DNA from: Marinomonas sp. MED121
Lineage (GTDB): Bacteria > Pseudomonadota > Gammaproteobacteria > Pseudomonadales > Marinomonadaceae
Length of the DNA stretch: 64,000 nucleotides
Direction: 5' to 3'
Assembly: GCF_000153025.1 (NCBI RefSeq)
Contig: NZ_CH672429.1
Coordinates: 857,079-921,078 of the forward strand
Shown: piece by piece, positions 27,613-36,961 of the stretch
How positions within the stretch are numbered: position 1 is the first letter of the stretch
How the letters are laid out: the number at the start of each line of letters is the position of its first letter
The notes under the pieces: model-generated
Told to the model about the DNA's origin: nothing
Seen by the model: only the letters and a program-made list of their open reading frames with translations
Database searches by the model: none
Program-made: the position numbers and the translations under genes

Positions 27613-28357
27613 ATTCAATACCTTGAACGACGCAGGCAAAAGGGGGTCGCGAAGATGAGTAATATGTTGAGTCTAACTCCGCTGCGTTGTACTGCAACAA
27701 TAGACATTCATACTCATTTCTATGCTCGATGTAAGGAGCTATTTTTTGTTCAGCCTGGATTTTGTTGTAAGATTGACGCGCCCCACTTAAATCACCCAGT
27801 ATTAAAGCAAGATTGAGCTCTGTCAGCAAACCTATATAGGGTAAATTATTGATTTCTTTCGCTCGTTTCAGGTATAAACTGGCCATATCCACGTTTTTTA
27901 GCCCTAGTTCACACCTTGAAAGGTTAATAAGCCCAGAAAATGAGTTTTGAGAAGATAATAAAACAGCCTTTTTAAAGTATTCACACGCTTCATCAAAAAG
28001 ATGAAAGTTCAATAATAAAATACCAAAATTATTTAATAGCACCGCATCATTTTGATGAATTTCAAGCATCTTTTTATAATGATTTTGAGCTGAGCTAAAC
28101 TGGCGTATTTGTGTTAAATATACACCTTTTAAACGAGCATAATCTAATGAATGCTTATCAAGATATGCCACTTCATTGTTAGTGAATGAGGTTAAAATTT
28201 CACCGGCTTGATGGTGGGACGATAAAGCCAGATACTTTTGTGCAAAATGGAGCTTTTGCAGCATATTTTTAGTGGGGTAGGATGCTGTAGAAACCGTCTT
28301 TAATCCTGTACTACAGCCACAAAGAAACACACTTATTAAAAGTAAAATACGCATCAT
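27584..28357 (-). CDS. pilF: PilF/PilW-like type IV pilus TPR lipoprotein
   Basis: A lipoprotein with tetratricopeptide repeats that resembles PilF (PilW), the pilotin which places the PilQ secretin in the outer membrane. The signal peptide MRILLLISVFLCGC has a lipobox-like LCGC, and TPRs such as NNFGILLLNFHLFDEACEYF and GLINLSRCELGLKNVDMASL follow. Location between rlmN and rodZ is the usual place of pilF. Of the clustered start codons, the ATG at 28357 has AAGG 6 bases before it; 28354 or 28363 are possible. Sequence conservation is low for this family, so the call leans on context. Confidence 0.82.
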   Translation of the reverse strand: MMRILLLISVFLCGCSTGLKTVSTASYPTKNMLQKLHFAQKYLALSSHHQAGEILTSFTNNEVAYLDKHSLDYARLKGVYLTQIRQFSSAQNHYKKMLEIHQNDAVLLNNFGILLLNFHLFDEACEYFKKAVLLSSQNSFSGLINLSRCELGLKNVDMASLYLKRAKEINNLPYIGLLTELNLALILGDLSGARQSYNKIQAEQKIAPYIEHRNEYECLLLQYNAAELDSTYYSSSRPPFACVVQGIEYGIWNSRKQ

Positions 28358-28457
28358 CGACATCCTTGTCAGTCTAATACGGTGAATTTTTATTTTGGTT
28401 GTGATTTCTTATCTTATCTGAAAATTAACCTTTTGCATGACTAATTCAACAAGCGTT

Positions 28458-29579
28458 CTAATCCTGAACTTCTTTAAGCTCAATATATTTCTGGCTGCGA
28501 CGGGTTTTATCATGGAAGTCGCCTACCAGTTGACCACATGCAGCATCAATGTCATCACCACGTGTGGTTCTTACTGTGACGGTATAACCATCATCTGCTA
28601 GCACTTTCTGGAATCGGCGAACCTGATTATTAGAAGGTTTGTCATAACCTGAGTTAGGGAATGGATTAAAAGGAATCAGATTAATTTTACATTCTAGCGT
28701 TTTTAATAGTTTAGAGAGAGCTCTTGCTTGTTCTTCACTGTCATTCACACCCGCCATCATGGTGTACTCAATCGTGATATGGCGTTTATCTGGCAAACTC
28801 GTCAAGTAATGCTGACAAGCCCCTAATAATTCATTGATTGGGTACTTTTTGTTGATAGGAACTAAAACATCACGTAACTCATTGGTTGGTGCATGAAGAG
28901 AGATAGCCAAAGAAACATCAGTTCGCTCAGCGAGTTCATAAATCTTAGGTACAACACCCGATGTGCTCAAGGTGACACGGCGCTTAGACATGCCATAAGC
29001 ATTATCATCCATCATCAGCGTCATCGCATCGACAACAGGTTCAAAGTTCATCAAAGGCTCACCCATTCCCATCATGACCACGTTAGTCACACGACGAGGG
29101 CCATTGGGATCAAAAGGACCAAAGGATTTGATCGCAACCCATACCTGCCCAATCACTTCAGAGGGTGTCAGGTTACGGTTAAAGCCCTGCTTTCCTGTTG
29201 AACAGAAACTACAATCTAATGAACAACCGACTTGAGAAGAAACACATAATGTCGCCCTATCACCGTCAGGAATTAGTACGGTTTCAACACAATTATTACC
29301 ACCCCCTTCAGTACGAATAATCCATTTACGGGTGCCGTCATTTGAGATGTTTTGAGACACCACCTCAGGGGCACGAATCTCACTAATGTCCTTTAGCTTA
29401 TGGCGTAGCGCTTTACTGACATCAGTCATCTGATCAAAGTCATCAGCCCCTTTTTGATGAATCCATTTCAACACCTGAGTCGCACGAAATTTCTTCTCGC
29501 CAATTGACTCAAAGAATTCAATCATTTTTTTAGGTGGTAAACCCAATAGGTTTACTTTTTTAACATCAGTCATAGTCAT
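28458..29579 (-). CDS. rlmN: 23S rRNA (adenine-2503-C2)/tRNA methyltransferase RlmN
   Basis: A radical-SAM enzyme that methylates C-2 of A2503 in 23S rRNA and of A37 in some tRNAs. The cluster motif [11 protein letters not shown] lies near residue 118, and the conserved Cys residues of the mechanism are expected in the NNCVETVL and the C-terminal DIDAACGQL segments. Length (373 from the chosen ATG) is normal. The ATG at 29579 has a weak AAGTGA before it; 29594 is also open. It lies upstream of pilF in the same direction. Confidence 0.95.
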   Translation of the reverse strand: MTMTDVKKVNLLGLPPKKMIEFFESIGEKKFRATQVLKWIHQKGADDFDQMTDVSKALRHKLKDISEIRAPEVVSQNISNDGTRKWIIRTEGGGNNCVETVLIPDGDRATLCVSSQVGCSLDCSFCSTGKQGFNRNLTPSEVIGQVWVAIKSFGPFDPNGPRRVTNVVMMGMGEPLMNFEPVVDAMTLMMDDNAYGMSKRRVTLSTSGVVPKIYELAERTDVSLAISLHAPTNELRDVLVPINKKYPINELLGACQHYLTSLPDKRHITIEYTMMAGVNDSEEQARALSKLLKTLECKINLIPFNPFPNSGYDKPSNNQVRRFQKVLADDGYTVTVRTTRGDDIDAACGQLVGDFHDKTRRSQKYIELKEVQD

Positions 29580-29621
29580 GTCACTTGCCAACATTCAGCA
29601 TTAGGTATTAATAGTTTAAAA

Positions 29622-29694
29622 CAAAAAAGCTTCTGAAAAAGAAAATCCTTTTCAGAAGCTTCTAAAAAGAAACAGGCAAAAGCCTGCTTCTTTT
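29622..29694 (-). terminator. Two tandem hairpins terminating ndk
   Basis: The first hairpin downstream of ndk pairs GAAACAGGC (29669-29677) with GCCTGCTTC (29682-29690), followed on the minus strand by TTTTTAG. The second pairs AGCTTCTGAAAA (29628-29639) with TTTTCAGAAGCT (29649-29660), followed by TTTTTTG. Both are in the correct direction for ndk. Confidence 0.85.
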
Positions 29695-29764
29695 AGGAGA
29701 TTCATAACTTATCAAACGAATACAATGCAAAAGTTTAATAAGTTAAATCGCTGCAAAAAAGCAA

Positions 29765-30172
29765 TTATTTTCCGAAGAAATAACCGATTTCGCGAGCAGC
29801 AGACTCTAAAGAGTCAGAACCGTGTACAGCGTTAGCATCGATAGACGCAGCATAATCAGCGCGCAATGTGCCAGCAGCCGCTTCTGCAGGGTTAGTAGCA
29901 CCCATTAGCTCACGGTGACGAAGAACAGCGCCTTCACCTTCAAGAACAGAGATCATTACAGGACCAGAAGTCATGAAACCAACTAGGTCTTTGTAGAAAG
30001 GACGTTCTTTATGCTCAGCATAAAAACCACCAGCCAATTCGTCGTCTAGTTGAACCATTTTAGCTTCAACAACTTTAAGACCAGAACGTTCGAAGCGAGA
30101 GTAAATTTCACCAACAACGTTTTTAGCAACAGCATCAGGCTTGATGATAGATAGAGTGCGTTCTACAGCCAT
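29765..30172 (-). CDS. ndk: Nucleoside diphosphate kinase
   Basis: Ndk transfers the gamma phosphate between nucleoside triphosphates and diphosphates through a phospho-histidine. The sequence [20 protein letters not shown], then [15 protein letters not shown] and [12 protein letters not shown] (with the active-site His) are canonical; length is 135 residues. The ATG at 30172 has GGAG 6 bases upstream, whereas the earlier in-frame ATG-like start adds residues outside the family. A palindrome is found in its 5' untranslated region. Confidence 0.97.
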   Translation of the reverse strand: MAVERTLSIIKPDAVAKNVVGEIYSRFERSGLKVVEAKMVQLDDELAGGFYAEHKERPFYKDLVGFMTSGPVMISVLEGEGAVLRHRELMGATNPAEAAAGTLRADYAASIDANAVHGSDSLESAAREIGYFFGK

Positions 30173-30198
30173 TTTAAACTCCAAAAAATTTAATTAAT

Positions 30199-30232
30199 TG
30201 ATAGGTAATTCCTACGGATTTAATACCTATCA
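30199..30232 (-). promoter_or_regulatory. Palindrome in the ndk leader
   Basis: TGATAGGTA (30199-30207) and TACCTATCA (30224-30232) are a perfect 9-bp inverted repeat, about 30-60 bp upstream of the ndk start codon. It may be an operator or an RNA hairpin in the ndk leader. No T-tract follows, so it is not a terminator. Confidence 0.45.
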
Positions 30233-30397
30233 GTTTCCAAAAAATGATAAGCGCGCAGATTATACGCATCTATTTATGAAAGTTGTATGTAAATAATCAC
30301 TTTATTTTCTAAAAACGACGATTAAAGAGAAAATTATAAAAACAAATCAGGCGTGTTGCTGAACAAGTAATCACTTTGGGTCTAATTAACCCGCTAG

Positions 30398-30547
30398 GGC
30401 AGCTGTGAATAATACCTGCATGACATTTTAATAATAACGATTCGACACCTCAGAAAAAAGATCAACCAGTGTTATCACTTCTCGAAAGGCAACTACACTA
30501 ATTTATTTAAATTAAGTGCAAAGCGATGCCTTGTTTAACACGTTCCC
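30398..30547. mobile_element. Decayed IS5-like MITE, copy 1
   Basis: The ends are GGCAGCTGTGAATAA and a decayed right end, and the unit is bracketed by CTAG (30394-30397 and 30548-30551). Its internal part (TCAGAAAAAAGATCAACC, then CACTTCTCGAAAGG and GCCTTGTTTAACAC) is shared with copy 2 at corresponding places. No open reading frame of transposase size is present. The MITE call rests on the shared interior and the CTAG brackets. Confidence 0.55.
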
Positions 30548-30592
30548 CTAGCCAAGCTTATTGCCTCAGAGCAACTATACTTATCTATCTAG

Positions 30593-30855
30593 GGAAGCTG
30601 CGAATAAGTCCTCCCGCCTCAGCGTATGAGTAAAAGCCCTTAGATTTATGGCGAGGGGTGAAACTTAATAGTGATTCTATTGATAAGGCCCTCAACGTAA
30701 AGATAGGGCTTTTAGACCACGCCCTTCGGGTCTTTCAGAAAAAGGGTCAACCTGTGTTGTCACTTCTCGAAAGGTACCTACATTACGTCAAAGCGACGCC
30801 TTGTTTGACACTTTTTCTGACAAGACTGAGAAGAGGTGACTTAATCGCAGTTTCC
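30593..30855. mobile_element. IS5-like MITE, copy 2 (263 bp) with TIRs and CTAG target duplication
   Basis: The terminal inverted repeats are GGAAGCTGCGAATAAGTC at 30593 and GGAAACTGCGATTAAGTC (inverted) ending at 30855; 16 of 18 positions agree. CTAG flanks both ends (30589-30592, 30856-30859). The tip is nearly the known IS5 end GGAAGGTGCGAATAAG, and CTAG fits the YTAR target of IS5. It has no transposase, so it would move only in trans. A 78-codon open frame starting inside it (30658) is judged spurious. Confidence 0.8.
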
Positions 30856-30899
30856 CTAGCATCACTTTTAATCGCTTTATTTCTAAAGGCATAGATCTC

Positions 30900-31169
30900 A
30901 TGAGACTTGATAACAGCATCCACAATTATTATGAACACCTTGTATTGGATTACATCAATCTACACTTCGAGGAAGACCTGTCAGATAATTACATATCTGA
31001 CCTCATCTGTTTAACCCTTAATAAACTGCCACCTAAATACATACGGCATGAAGTAGATATGGCTTTTTATCTACCTCAAGTAGAACGCTTAGAAATGGAA
31101 GGTAAGGTAGATAAAGCCATTCAAGAGGCACAGCTGTTTTTGAAGGATGCATACCCATCAAAAAGTTAG
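30900..31169 (+). CDS. ComFB-like protein between two MITEs
   Basis: An 89-residue cytoplasmic protein with the ComFB (late competence development) fold pattern: NYYEHLVLDYINLHF at the start and DLICLTLNKLPPKYIRHEVD in the centre. The zinc-type cysteines found in some ComFB proteins are absent, except a single Cys. Roles reported for ComFB domains include cyclic-di-nucleotide binding and competence or motility control; none can be assigned here. The gene lies between MITE copy 2 (45 bp before its start) and copy 3 (12 bp after its stop), which may supply its promoter and terminator. The ATG is preceded by TAGATCTC, a poor ribosome site. Confidence 0.7.
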   Translation: MRLDNSIHNYYEHLVLDYINLHFEEDLSDNYISDLICLTLNKLPPKYIRHEVDMAFYLPQVERLEMEGKVDKAIQEAQLFLKDAYPSKS

Positions 31170-31181
31170 CCTTAACCCTTG

Positions 31182-31307
31182 GGAACCTGCGGTTAAGTCA
31201 TCTCTTCTCAGTCTTATCAATAGCATAACGATTAAGTTGCGCCCCTCGCCATAAATCCAAGTGATTTTATTCACACGCTGAGGCGGGAAGACTTATTCGT
31301 AGGCTCC
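31182..31307. mobile_element. IS5-like MITE, copy 3 (126 bp), inverted relative to copy 2
   Basis: Its complement aligns with the left ~95 bp of copy 2 (the segment from CGAATAAGTC through CCCGCCTCAGCG and TTTATGGCGAGGGG to CTATTGATAAG) at roughly 80 percent identity by eye, then jumps to the right end of copy 2 (AAGACTGAGAAGAG). Thus copy 3 equals copy 2 without its ~130-bp interior. CTAG flanks the right end (31308-31311), and CTTG (31178-31181) the left. Confidence 0.78.
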
Positions 31308-31311
31308 CTAG

Positions 31312-31530
31312 GCACTGAGAGGTGCAATTTTTGAGACCACCACCATTAAAATATGAGTCGCTAGCAAAACCCTCAATTAAGCTTTAAGTTTAACGCCTCC
31401 CTAATCTATTAAAGTCAAAAACACCTTTTATAGAGAGAAAGCTGAATGAAAATTTAATTCACCAAAAGACAAATAAACTCAAAGCATACTTAAGGAATAA
31501 GTATGAGATACTTAACAGGACGACATAAAC
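31312..31530. other. Intergenic region upstream of the MFS exporter
   Basis: About 220 bp without a gene follow MITE copy 3. They should contain the promoter of the MFS gene at 31531. AT-rich sequence is present but I see no convincing promoter pair. Confidence 0.4.
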
Positions 31531-32820
31531 ATGCAGCGACATAGTCTAAGATACAAGCAGCACTTATCCCTTCAGAATCAAAATCTTTTCTTTATCCTAA
31601 TCGCTAAATTTAGTTCTGATTTTGGCGCCTTTATGAACATGGTCGCCATTAGCTCATATGTTTATTTTTTATCCAACAGCCCACTAATGGTTGGCTTTTT
31701 TTTAGCGGCTAGGGTGTTTGCGGGAATGCTAGCAAGCCTAGTTGCTAACTCAATTTATAAAGGCTTTAAGGGAAAGTTAGTTTTAGTCATTTGCGATTTA
31801 ATAAGAGCTGCTAGCCTCACCTTGTTGCTCCTTTTACCTCAAGAGTATCATCTAAATTTAATCCCCCTTATTGGCTTTATGCTGGGTCTTACAAATAGTT
31901 GGTTTAATATAGGGCTCAATAGTCAACTGATGCTATTTGTTGGTAAAAGCAACCTTGGTAAAGCCAATGCTTGGATAACCAGTTTGTCATCAATCGGCAT
32001 GATAGCTGGGGCGCTAAGCTCAGGATTATTAATTGCTCTTCTTGATTACTCTTTTGTTTTTATGCTCAATATTGCAAGTTATCTTATTGCCGCACTTTTT
32101 ATCGCTTTATTAACAAGATTAGACTCCAATACACCAAACGAAACTCAGACAGACCTCGCCCTAAAACCAGCACTTAAAAAGCTATCTCTCGCGTTAAAAG
32201 ACACTCCCATTTTGCAGGCGATGCTAGTCATCACCCTAGTAGATACATTAGGTAGCGCTTCCCACAACGTCGGTTTTCCTATTATCGCCAAGGTATTTGA
32301 CGATCAATCCCCCGCTCAAGCAATGGGCTATATCATTTCAATTTGGGCAGTCGGCAAATTGCTCGGTGCTTTTCTCAGTAAAACCATTGGTTTAATTTCC
32401 ATCCCCTCAACTAAACCGACTTCGTTTAGAAGAATGGAAATGAGTTTTTTAATTGGCGTTATATTAATGTCATCAGGGTTTATATTTGCCTTTAACCAAA
32501 CTCAGTTATTATTTGGACTTTTTGCATTTTTTATCGCGGGAGTAGGTGATGGCATATCTGAAGTGTGTTTTATTACGCGTGCTCAGCAAACAAGCAATGC
32601 CGTTAGACTTCCTTTATTTAGCTGTATTGCATTTATGCAAAATACCGGATTTGGTGTAGGCATGCTTTTTAGCGCAATGGCATTTGAGCACCTTGACCCA
32701 GGTATGGTTGTTGGCTTATTTCATGGCCTTCCAATCTTAGCGGTTTTACTTGCTTATCTATTTAATAAAAGATCACAAAATTCAGCTAATCACCTTGATA
32801 CCAGAGAGAAGCGTCATTAA
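31531..32820 (+). CDS. MFS transporter of the enterobactin-exporter/MFS_3-like type
   Basis: A 429-residue polytopic inner-membrane protein with about 12 hydrophobic segments. The layout and motifs (FILIAKFSSDFGAFMNMVAI at the start, PLMVGFFLAARVFAGMLASL near 60, ISIWAVGKLLGAFLSKTIGL in the second half) fit MFS exporters such as EntS-like or multidrug permeases. The substrate is unknown. AGGA lies 10 bases before the ATG. Its last 35 bp overlap, on the opposite strand, the out-of-frame 3' part of the solute-binding-protein-like gene. Confidence 0.83.
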   Translation: MQRHSLRYKQHLSLQNQNLFFILIAKFSSDFGAFMNMVAISSYVYFLSNSPLMVGFFLAARVFAGMLASLVANSIYKGFKGKLVLVICDLIRAASLTLLLLLPQEYHLNLIPLIGFMLGLTNSWFNIGLNSQLMLFVGKSNLGKANAWITSLSSIGMIAGALSSGLLIALLDYSFVFMLNIASYLIAALFIALLTRLDSNTPNETQTDLALKPALKKLSLALKDTPILQAMLVITLVDTLGSASHNVGFPIIAKVFDDQSPAQAMGYIISIWAVGKLLGAFLSKTIGLISIPSTKPTSFRRMEMSFLIGVILMSSGFIFAFNQTQLLFGLFAFFIAGVGDGISEVCFITRAQQTSNAVRLPLFSCIAFMQNTGFGVGMLFSAMAFEHLDPGMVVGLFHGLPILAVLLAYLFNKRSQNSANHLDTREKRH

Positions 32821-32920
32821 TCGGCGTTTTTTCCGGCAACAAAGGATTGTCTAACTTAAAAAGAAGGCGATTTTGAATATTTGCTAAATTAAAAATTTCT
32901 TTATTAGCTGGATGGTTACG
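32786..32920 (-). other. Out-of-frame 3' segment of the solute-binding-like gene
   Basis: The 44-codon reading frame from the frameshift to TAG at 32786 continues the family consensus exactly where the main frame is lost. It overlaps the 3' end of the convergent MFS gene by 35 bp. Confidence 0.8.
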
Positions 32921-33651
32921 AAAAACGACTCAAAAGAGCCGTCTTTAATTGCAATTCTTAAGCCTCTTTCAATACGTTCAGCTAGCTCTAAATTATCTTT
33001 ATTCACAAAAAAGTAAATTGGCGCAGGATATTGAATAATCAAGTCACTTTCGATAACCAGCCCCTTTTCCCTATGGGCTTTAATTTCTGCCCAAGGCTCA
33101 TTGACACCGCGAGGAAAATAATCGAATCGCTCTCGTTCTAACATATTGAACAAAGTTCTGTATTCGCTGGCTTCTACAACTTTAAACCCATTTGCTTTTA
33201 GGATTTGAGTATCTGGCCAACTAGCGCCTTGGCCGGCAGCAAGAGCTTGTAAATCAGCCACACTATCAATAGCAGAAAATACCTTTTGCATCCCTTTTTT
33301 AATAATAAAAATTCGATATCCCAATAGCCCTTTTAACAAAGGTATCCGAATAGGCATTAATCGCTCTTCTCTTGCAATAGAGGTCATGGTCCACACAACA
33401 TCAATATTCTGCTTATACTCAAGGTTTTTAAGGGCTCTAGACTGATTCATTTCAAGGTTTGATTGAACTAACTGGAAGTCACCTTCGTTATTTTGGCTTT
33501 TCACTAAGGCCAATTCGAGTAAATCCGTAAAATAAGCATTACGCTTATCAACATGGCCATCAGGCCTGATATGAGTAATTGAAAGCACATTAGCTTGAAT
33601 TCCTCCTATCAAGAGAAGGCAGAAAATAACAAGGTATCTCGCAAACACCAT
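32884..33651 (-). pseudogene. Periplasmic solute-binding-protein-like gene (SBP_bac_3 type), frameshifted near its 3' end
   Basis: A signal peptide (MVFARYLVIFCLLLIGGIQA) is followed by a family-3 solute-binding-like domain (DVVWTMTSIAREERLMPIRI near residue 75, YFPRGVNEPWAEI near 175, then GLRIAIKDGSFESFF). After FESFF the frame runs into VTIQLIKKFLI and stops. Shifting by one base at the A5 run at 32921-32925 (T5 on the coding strand; six Ts would restore it) opens a further 44 codons that read RNHPANKEIFNLANIQNRLL, then FKLDNPLLPEKTP, the typical family ending, to a stop at 32786. So either the gene is broken in this strain, or the base was lost in sequencing. The protein without this tail may still fold. 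Ligand unknown; not next to ABC transporter genes. Confidence 0.85.
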
Positions 33652-33798
33652 AAATTAAACCTTTTTAAAGTGATCAAATAGGCTTGCTCTATTGGTTTTA
33701 AGTTTAGCAACAAATGAGATTTAAACGAGGGATTGAGTTTAATTTGAAAAGAGCAAAAAAGTCAGGTTCGAGCCCAAAAAAGAAACATTAAAAGTGAG

Positions 33799-33834
33799 AA
33801 AAAGAAAGACACGCTAAAGGTTAGAGTGTCTTCC
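33799..33834 (-). terminator. Terminator of the RND efflux operon
   Basis: AAGACAC (33806-33812) pairs with GTGTCTT (33826-33832), about 15 bp after the RND stop codon. The minus strand then continues TTCTTTTTCTC. Confidence 0.6.
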
Positions 33835-33844
33835 TTGATCGTTA

Positions 33845-36800
33845 TCATGCATGGTCTGAATGTTTTTTAACCAAATTAAAATCATCTAAAATGACGTACA
33901 GGCTAGGCAATAAGAACAGGATTAAACAGGTTGAGGTAATCATACCAAAGATAATACTAACCACCAGAGGCTGTAAAATTTGTGCTTGTGTACTGGTTTC
34001 AAACATCAGGGGCACAAGGCCTGCAATAGTTGTTGCACTGGTAATAAACACCGCTCTAAATCTAGCTTTAGACGCGTTAACCGCCGCAATATGCGCCGAA
34101 ACACCTTCTGCTATATGACGCTTTATATAATCCACTAGAAGAATAGAATCATTAACCACAATGCCAGCCAACGACACATAACCTATCATGCTTGGCATAG
34201 TCATATTATAACCTAAAAAGAGATGCCCCCATAAAGCACCAATCAGGGCCAAAGGAATGGCAACCATCACAATAACAGGCTCAACATAGCTTCTAAATTG
34301 GAAGCTAAGAATGATAAAAATCCCCACTAAACCCATCATAAATTTCTCCACGATAGAGCCAGATGTTTCATTACCTTCTTTGCTTTCACCTTCAAGATTA
34401 ATGTTAAGGCTAGGATAATCTTTTTCTATTTCGAGCAAGATTGTGTCCGATAAACGGGCTAAGAGCACATTCGTATTTAATACTTGGTCATCCACATCAC
34501 CAATGACACTTAAAGTCCGCATTCCATTGACTCGATTAATGCGAGAGTATCCACGCTCATATTTAAATTCAACCAATGCAGACAAGGGGATTTCACTACC
34601 ATCACTGAGCCTAATAGGAAATTGCTCTAATTGACTTTGTGATAGTCTATCTTGCTCTGACAGCTTAAGTTCTATTTCAAGCTGCTCAGAACCACGTTGA
34701 ATATCATCAATTTTCACCCCATTAAAAGCAGTCCCAATTTGATCAGTTAACATGGCAGCGTTAACACCTAACGACAAAGCCCCAGGTAAGAGTTTAAGTT
34801 CAAGCTCTTGCTTACCCGGTCTAACATCAAGCATGACATTAGAAACCCCTTTATATTGATTCACCTCTGCTAAAATTTTATTACCCGCTTCAAGCATTAG
34901 TTGCATGTCATTCCCTTGAAGCTGAATATCTATCGCTAAACCTGCCGGCCCGTTGGAAGGCTCTTTTAATGACAGCTCAACAATACCAGGCACCTCTCCA
35001 ATGGCGTCATACCATGCTTGCTTAATTTGATAGATACTTGGAGAGCGCTCCTCAACTGTTAAGAATTCAGCTTTGATTGTTGCTACATGAGCACCATTAA
35101 TAAAAGCATCCACATTGCTGTTAAACTCCACGGTGACATGCTCAATTAATGCTTTATCAGCGCCTTCTTTTGGCATGCTTGTTTCCAAGGTATAAACAGC
35201 ATCCACCACACGCTCTACTACCTTTTCTGTTTGTACCAATGAAGTACCCGGGGGCATAATTAATCGAGCTTCTAAAATATCCGCTTCAGTATTAGGAAAG
35301 GCCTTAAACGCCAAAGTACCACTTACCATTAATGATACAGACATAAAGAGAAGCCCTATTAAAGAACCGACAAACAGATATCGAAAGCGAATAATGGCTT
35401 CTAATGTGCTCACTAACTGCTTGTTTCTAAAAGACTCAAATGCATCAATAAATTTGTCTTTATAACGAGCAATTATATTTGGTTTAACCTGAGTTTTAGG
35501 TTGACCATGTAAAGCATGTGCTAGGTGATTGGGTAGTATTAGGAAGGCCTCAACCAAGGACACAGTTAAGGTAAGAATAAGCACGATGGGGATATCTCTC
35601 AACACTTGCCCTATGGTGCCAGATATAAATGCCATACCACCAAAGATTGCTAATGTTGTTAAAAAAGATGACACAACTCCGGGGAAAACTAAGCTAACAC
35701 CTTTTACCACCCCTTCATCAATACTTTTATTTAAAGCCACTTGTGACGCAATATTTTCTGCAATCACAATAGCATCATCCATCAAGAGACCTATGGCTAT
35801 CAACATGGCGACCATAGAAATCATATTAATACTGACCCCTAACATAGACATCAGCCAAAGCGCTCCTAAAAAGGAAACAGGCAATCCCATTGCAACCCAA
35901 AATGCATAACGCCAAGTGAAAAAGAGCCACATCACAACAAACGCCAACAGTATGCCTTGCCAACCATTTTCAATCAGCATACTTAATCGATCAGAAATAA
36001 TCGTAGATTGGTCGTTAGATAAAACCAATGTGATGCCCAATGGGGCTATTGCTTGCTCTCTTGCGACAAAATCAGTCACTGTTTCAGCGATATTGATTGC
36101 ATCTTGAGATTTGTTCTTATTAATTTTTAAAAGAGCAACTCTTTCTCCATCCTGCCAAATTTTATCTTCATCTAACTCAAAATTATCTTTAATAATTGCA
36201 ATATCAGACAATAGAATTTGACCACCGGCTTCACTGGCAGACACCACAGTTTGAGCTAGCTTTTCCGCCGTCACTTCCTGCTGATCGACGCGAATTAATA
36301 ACGCTCTTTTGTCATCTTTTAGCTCACCACTTGGCGCTTCAATATTCTGATTTGATAGAGCATCAGATAAGTCGCTAATGGATAGACCAACCTGCCTTAA
36401 CAAAGGCAAGGAAACTTCAACTTGTAATTGATGAGTAGAGAAACCTTTAATATCAATTAAGGATACGCCAGGTTCTTGCTTTAATTTACGCTTCACTGAC
36501 TCGCTGTATTCTTTCAACTCAGACACGGTCATATTTTCACCGTGAATCGCAAGATCAATAACAGCATCCGTTCGGTTAGCTTCTAGAATGAAAGGGGCTT
36601 CAGCATCTTCTGGAAAGGTACTAATACCATCAATTTCATTCTTCACTTCACTCATTAACTTACTAAAGTCACCCCCTTCTTTCATTTCCACTGTTAAGCT
36701 TGCAAGACCTTCAGTGGCAGCGCAGCTTACTTCATCAATATTGCTTAAACCATCAACAGCATCCTCCATAGGAATACAAATTGCGCTTTCAATACTTTCT

Positions 36801-36961
36801 GGTGTTGCGCCAGGATAAACAACCGTGGCAGATATGGCATTAGTACTAAAGTCAGGGAATGTTTCTCGTTTTAAATTTGACAGGGAGTTCAAGCCCAGCA
36901 AGATCAAAACTAACATTAACAAGTTAGCCGCGGTTGGGTGAGTCGCAAAAAATCGGATCAT
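33845..36961 (-). CDS. RND efflux transporter permease subunit
   Basis: A 1038-residue inner-membrane proton/drug antiporter of the RND family (AcrB-like). N-terminal TM1 (FFATHPTAANLLMLVLILLG), the porter-domain sequences (VVYPGATPESIESAICIPME near residue 47), the TM4 region with LIAIGLLMDDAIVIAENIAS (near 395, carrying the two Asp residues for proton relay) and the second-half IGYVSLAGIVVNDSILLVDY are all seen. Length is normal. The ATG overlaps the adaptor stop codon by one base (TAATG). Which compounds are exported cannot be read from the sequence. Confidence 0.95.
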   Translation of the reverse strand: MIRFFATHPTAANLLMLVLILLGLNSLSNLKRETFPDFSTNAISATVVYPGATPESIESAICIPMEDAVDGLSNIDEVSCAATEGLASLTVEMKEGGDFSKLMSEVKNEIDGISTFPEDAEAPFILEANRTDAVIDLAIHGENMTVSELKEYSESVKRKLKQEPGVSLIDIKGFSTHQLQVEVSLPLLRQVGLSISDLSDALSNQNIEAPSGELKDDKRALLIRVDQQEVTAEKLAQTVVSASEAGGQILLSDIAIIKDNFELDEDKIWQDGERVALLKINKNKSQDAINIAETVTDFVAREQAIAPLGITLVLSNDQSTIISDRLSMLIENGWQGILLAFVVMWLFFTWRYAFWVAMGLPVSFLGALWLMSMLGVSINMISMVAMLIAIGLLMDDAIVIAENIASQVALNKSIDEGVVKGVSLVFPGVVSSFLTTLAIFGGMAFISGTIGQVLRDIPIVLILTLTVSLVEAFLILPNHLAHALHGQPKTQVKPNIIARYKDKFIDAFESFRNKQLVSTLEAIIRFRYLFVGSLIGLLFMSVSLMVSGTLAFKAFPNTEADILEARLIMPPGTSLVQTEKVVERVVDAVYTLETSMPKEGADKALIEHVTVEFNSNVDAFINGAHVATIKAEFLTVEERSPSIYQIKQAWYDAIGEVPGIVELSLKEPSNGPAGLAIDIQLQGNDMQLMLEAGNKILAEVNQYKGVSNVMLDVRPGKQELELKLLPGALSLGVNAAMLTDQIGTAFNGVKIDDIQRGSEQLEIELKLSEQDRLSQSQLEQFPIRLSDGSEIPLSALVEFKYERGYSRINRVNGMRTLSVIGDVDDQVLNTNVLLARLSDTILLEIEKDYPSLNINLEGESKEGNETSGSIVEKFMMGLVGIFIILSFQFRSYVEPVIVMVAIPLALIGALWGHLFLGYNMTMPSMIGYVSLAGIVVNDSILLVDYIKRHIAEGVSAHIAAVNASKARFRAVFITSATTIAGLVPLMFETSTQAQILQPLVVSIIFGMITSTCLILFLLPSLYVILDDFNLVKKHSDHA

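Noticed and set aside
30658-30894. 78-codon open reading frame
   Set aside because: Most of it lies within MITE copy 2 and runs through its inverted repeat; there is no ribosome site and no family resemblance.
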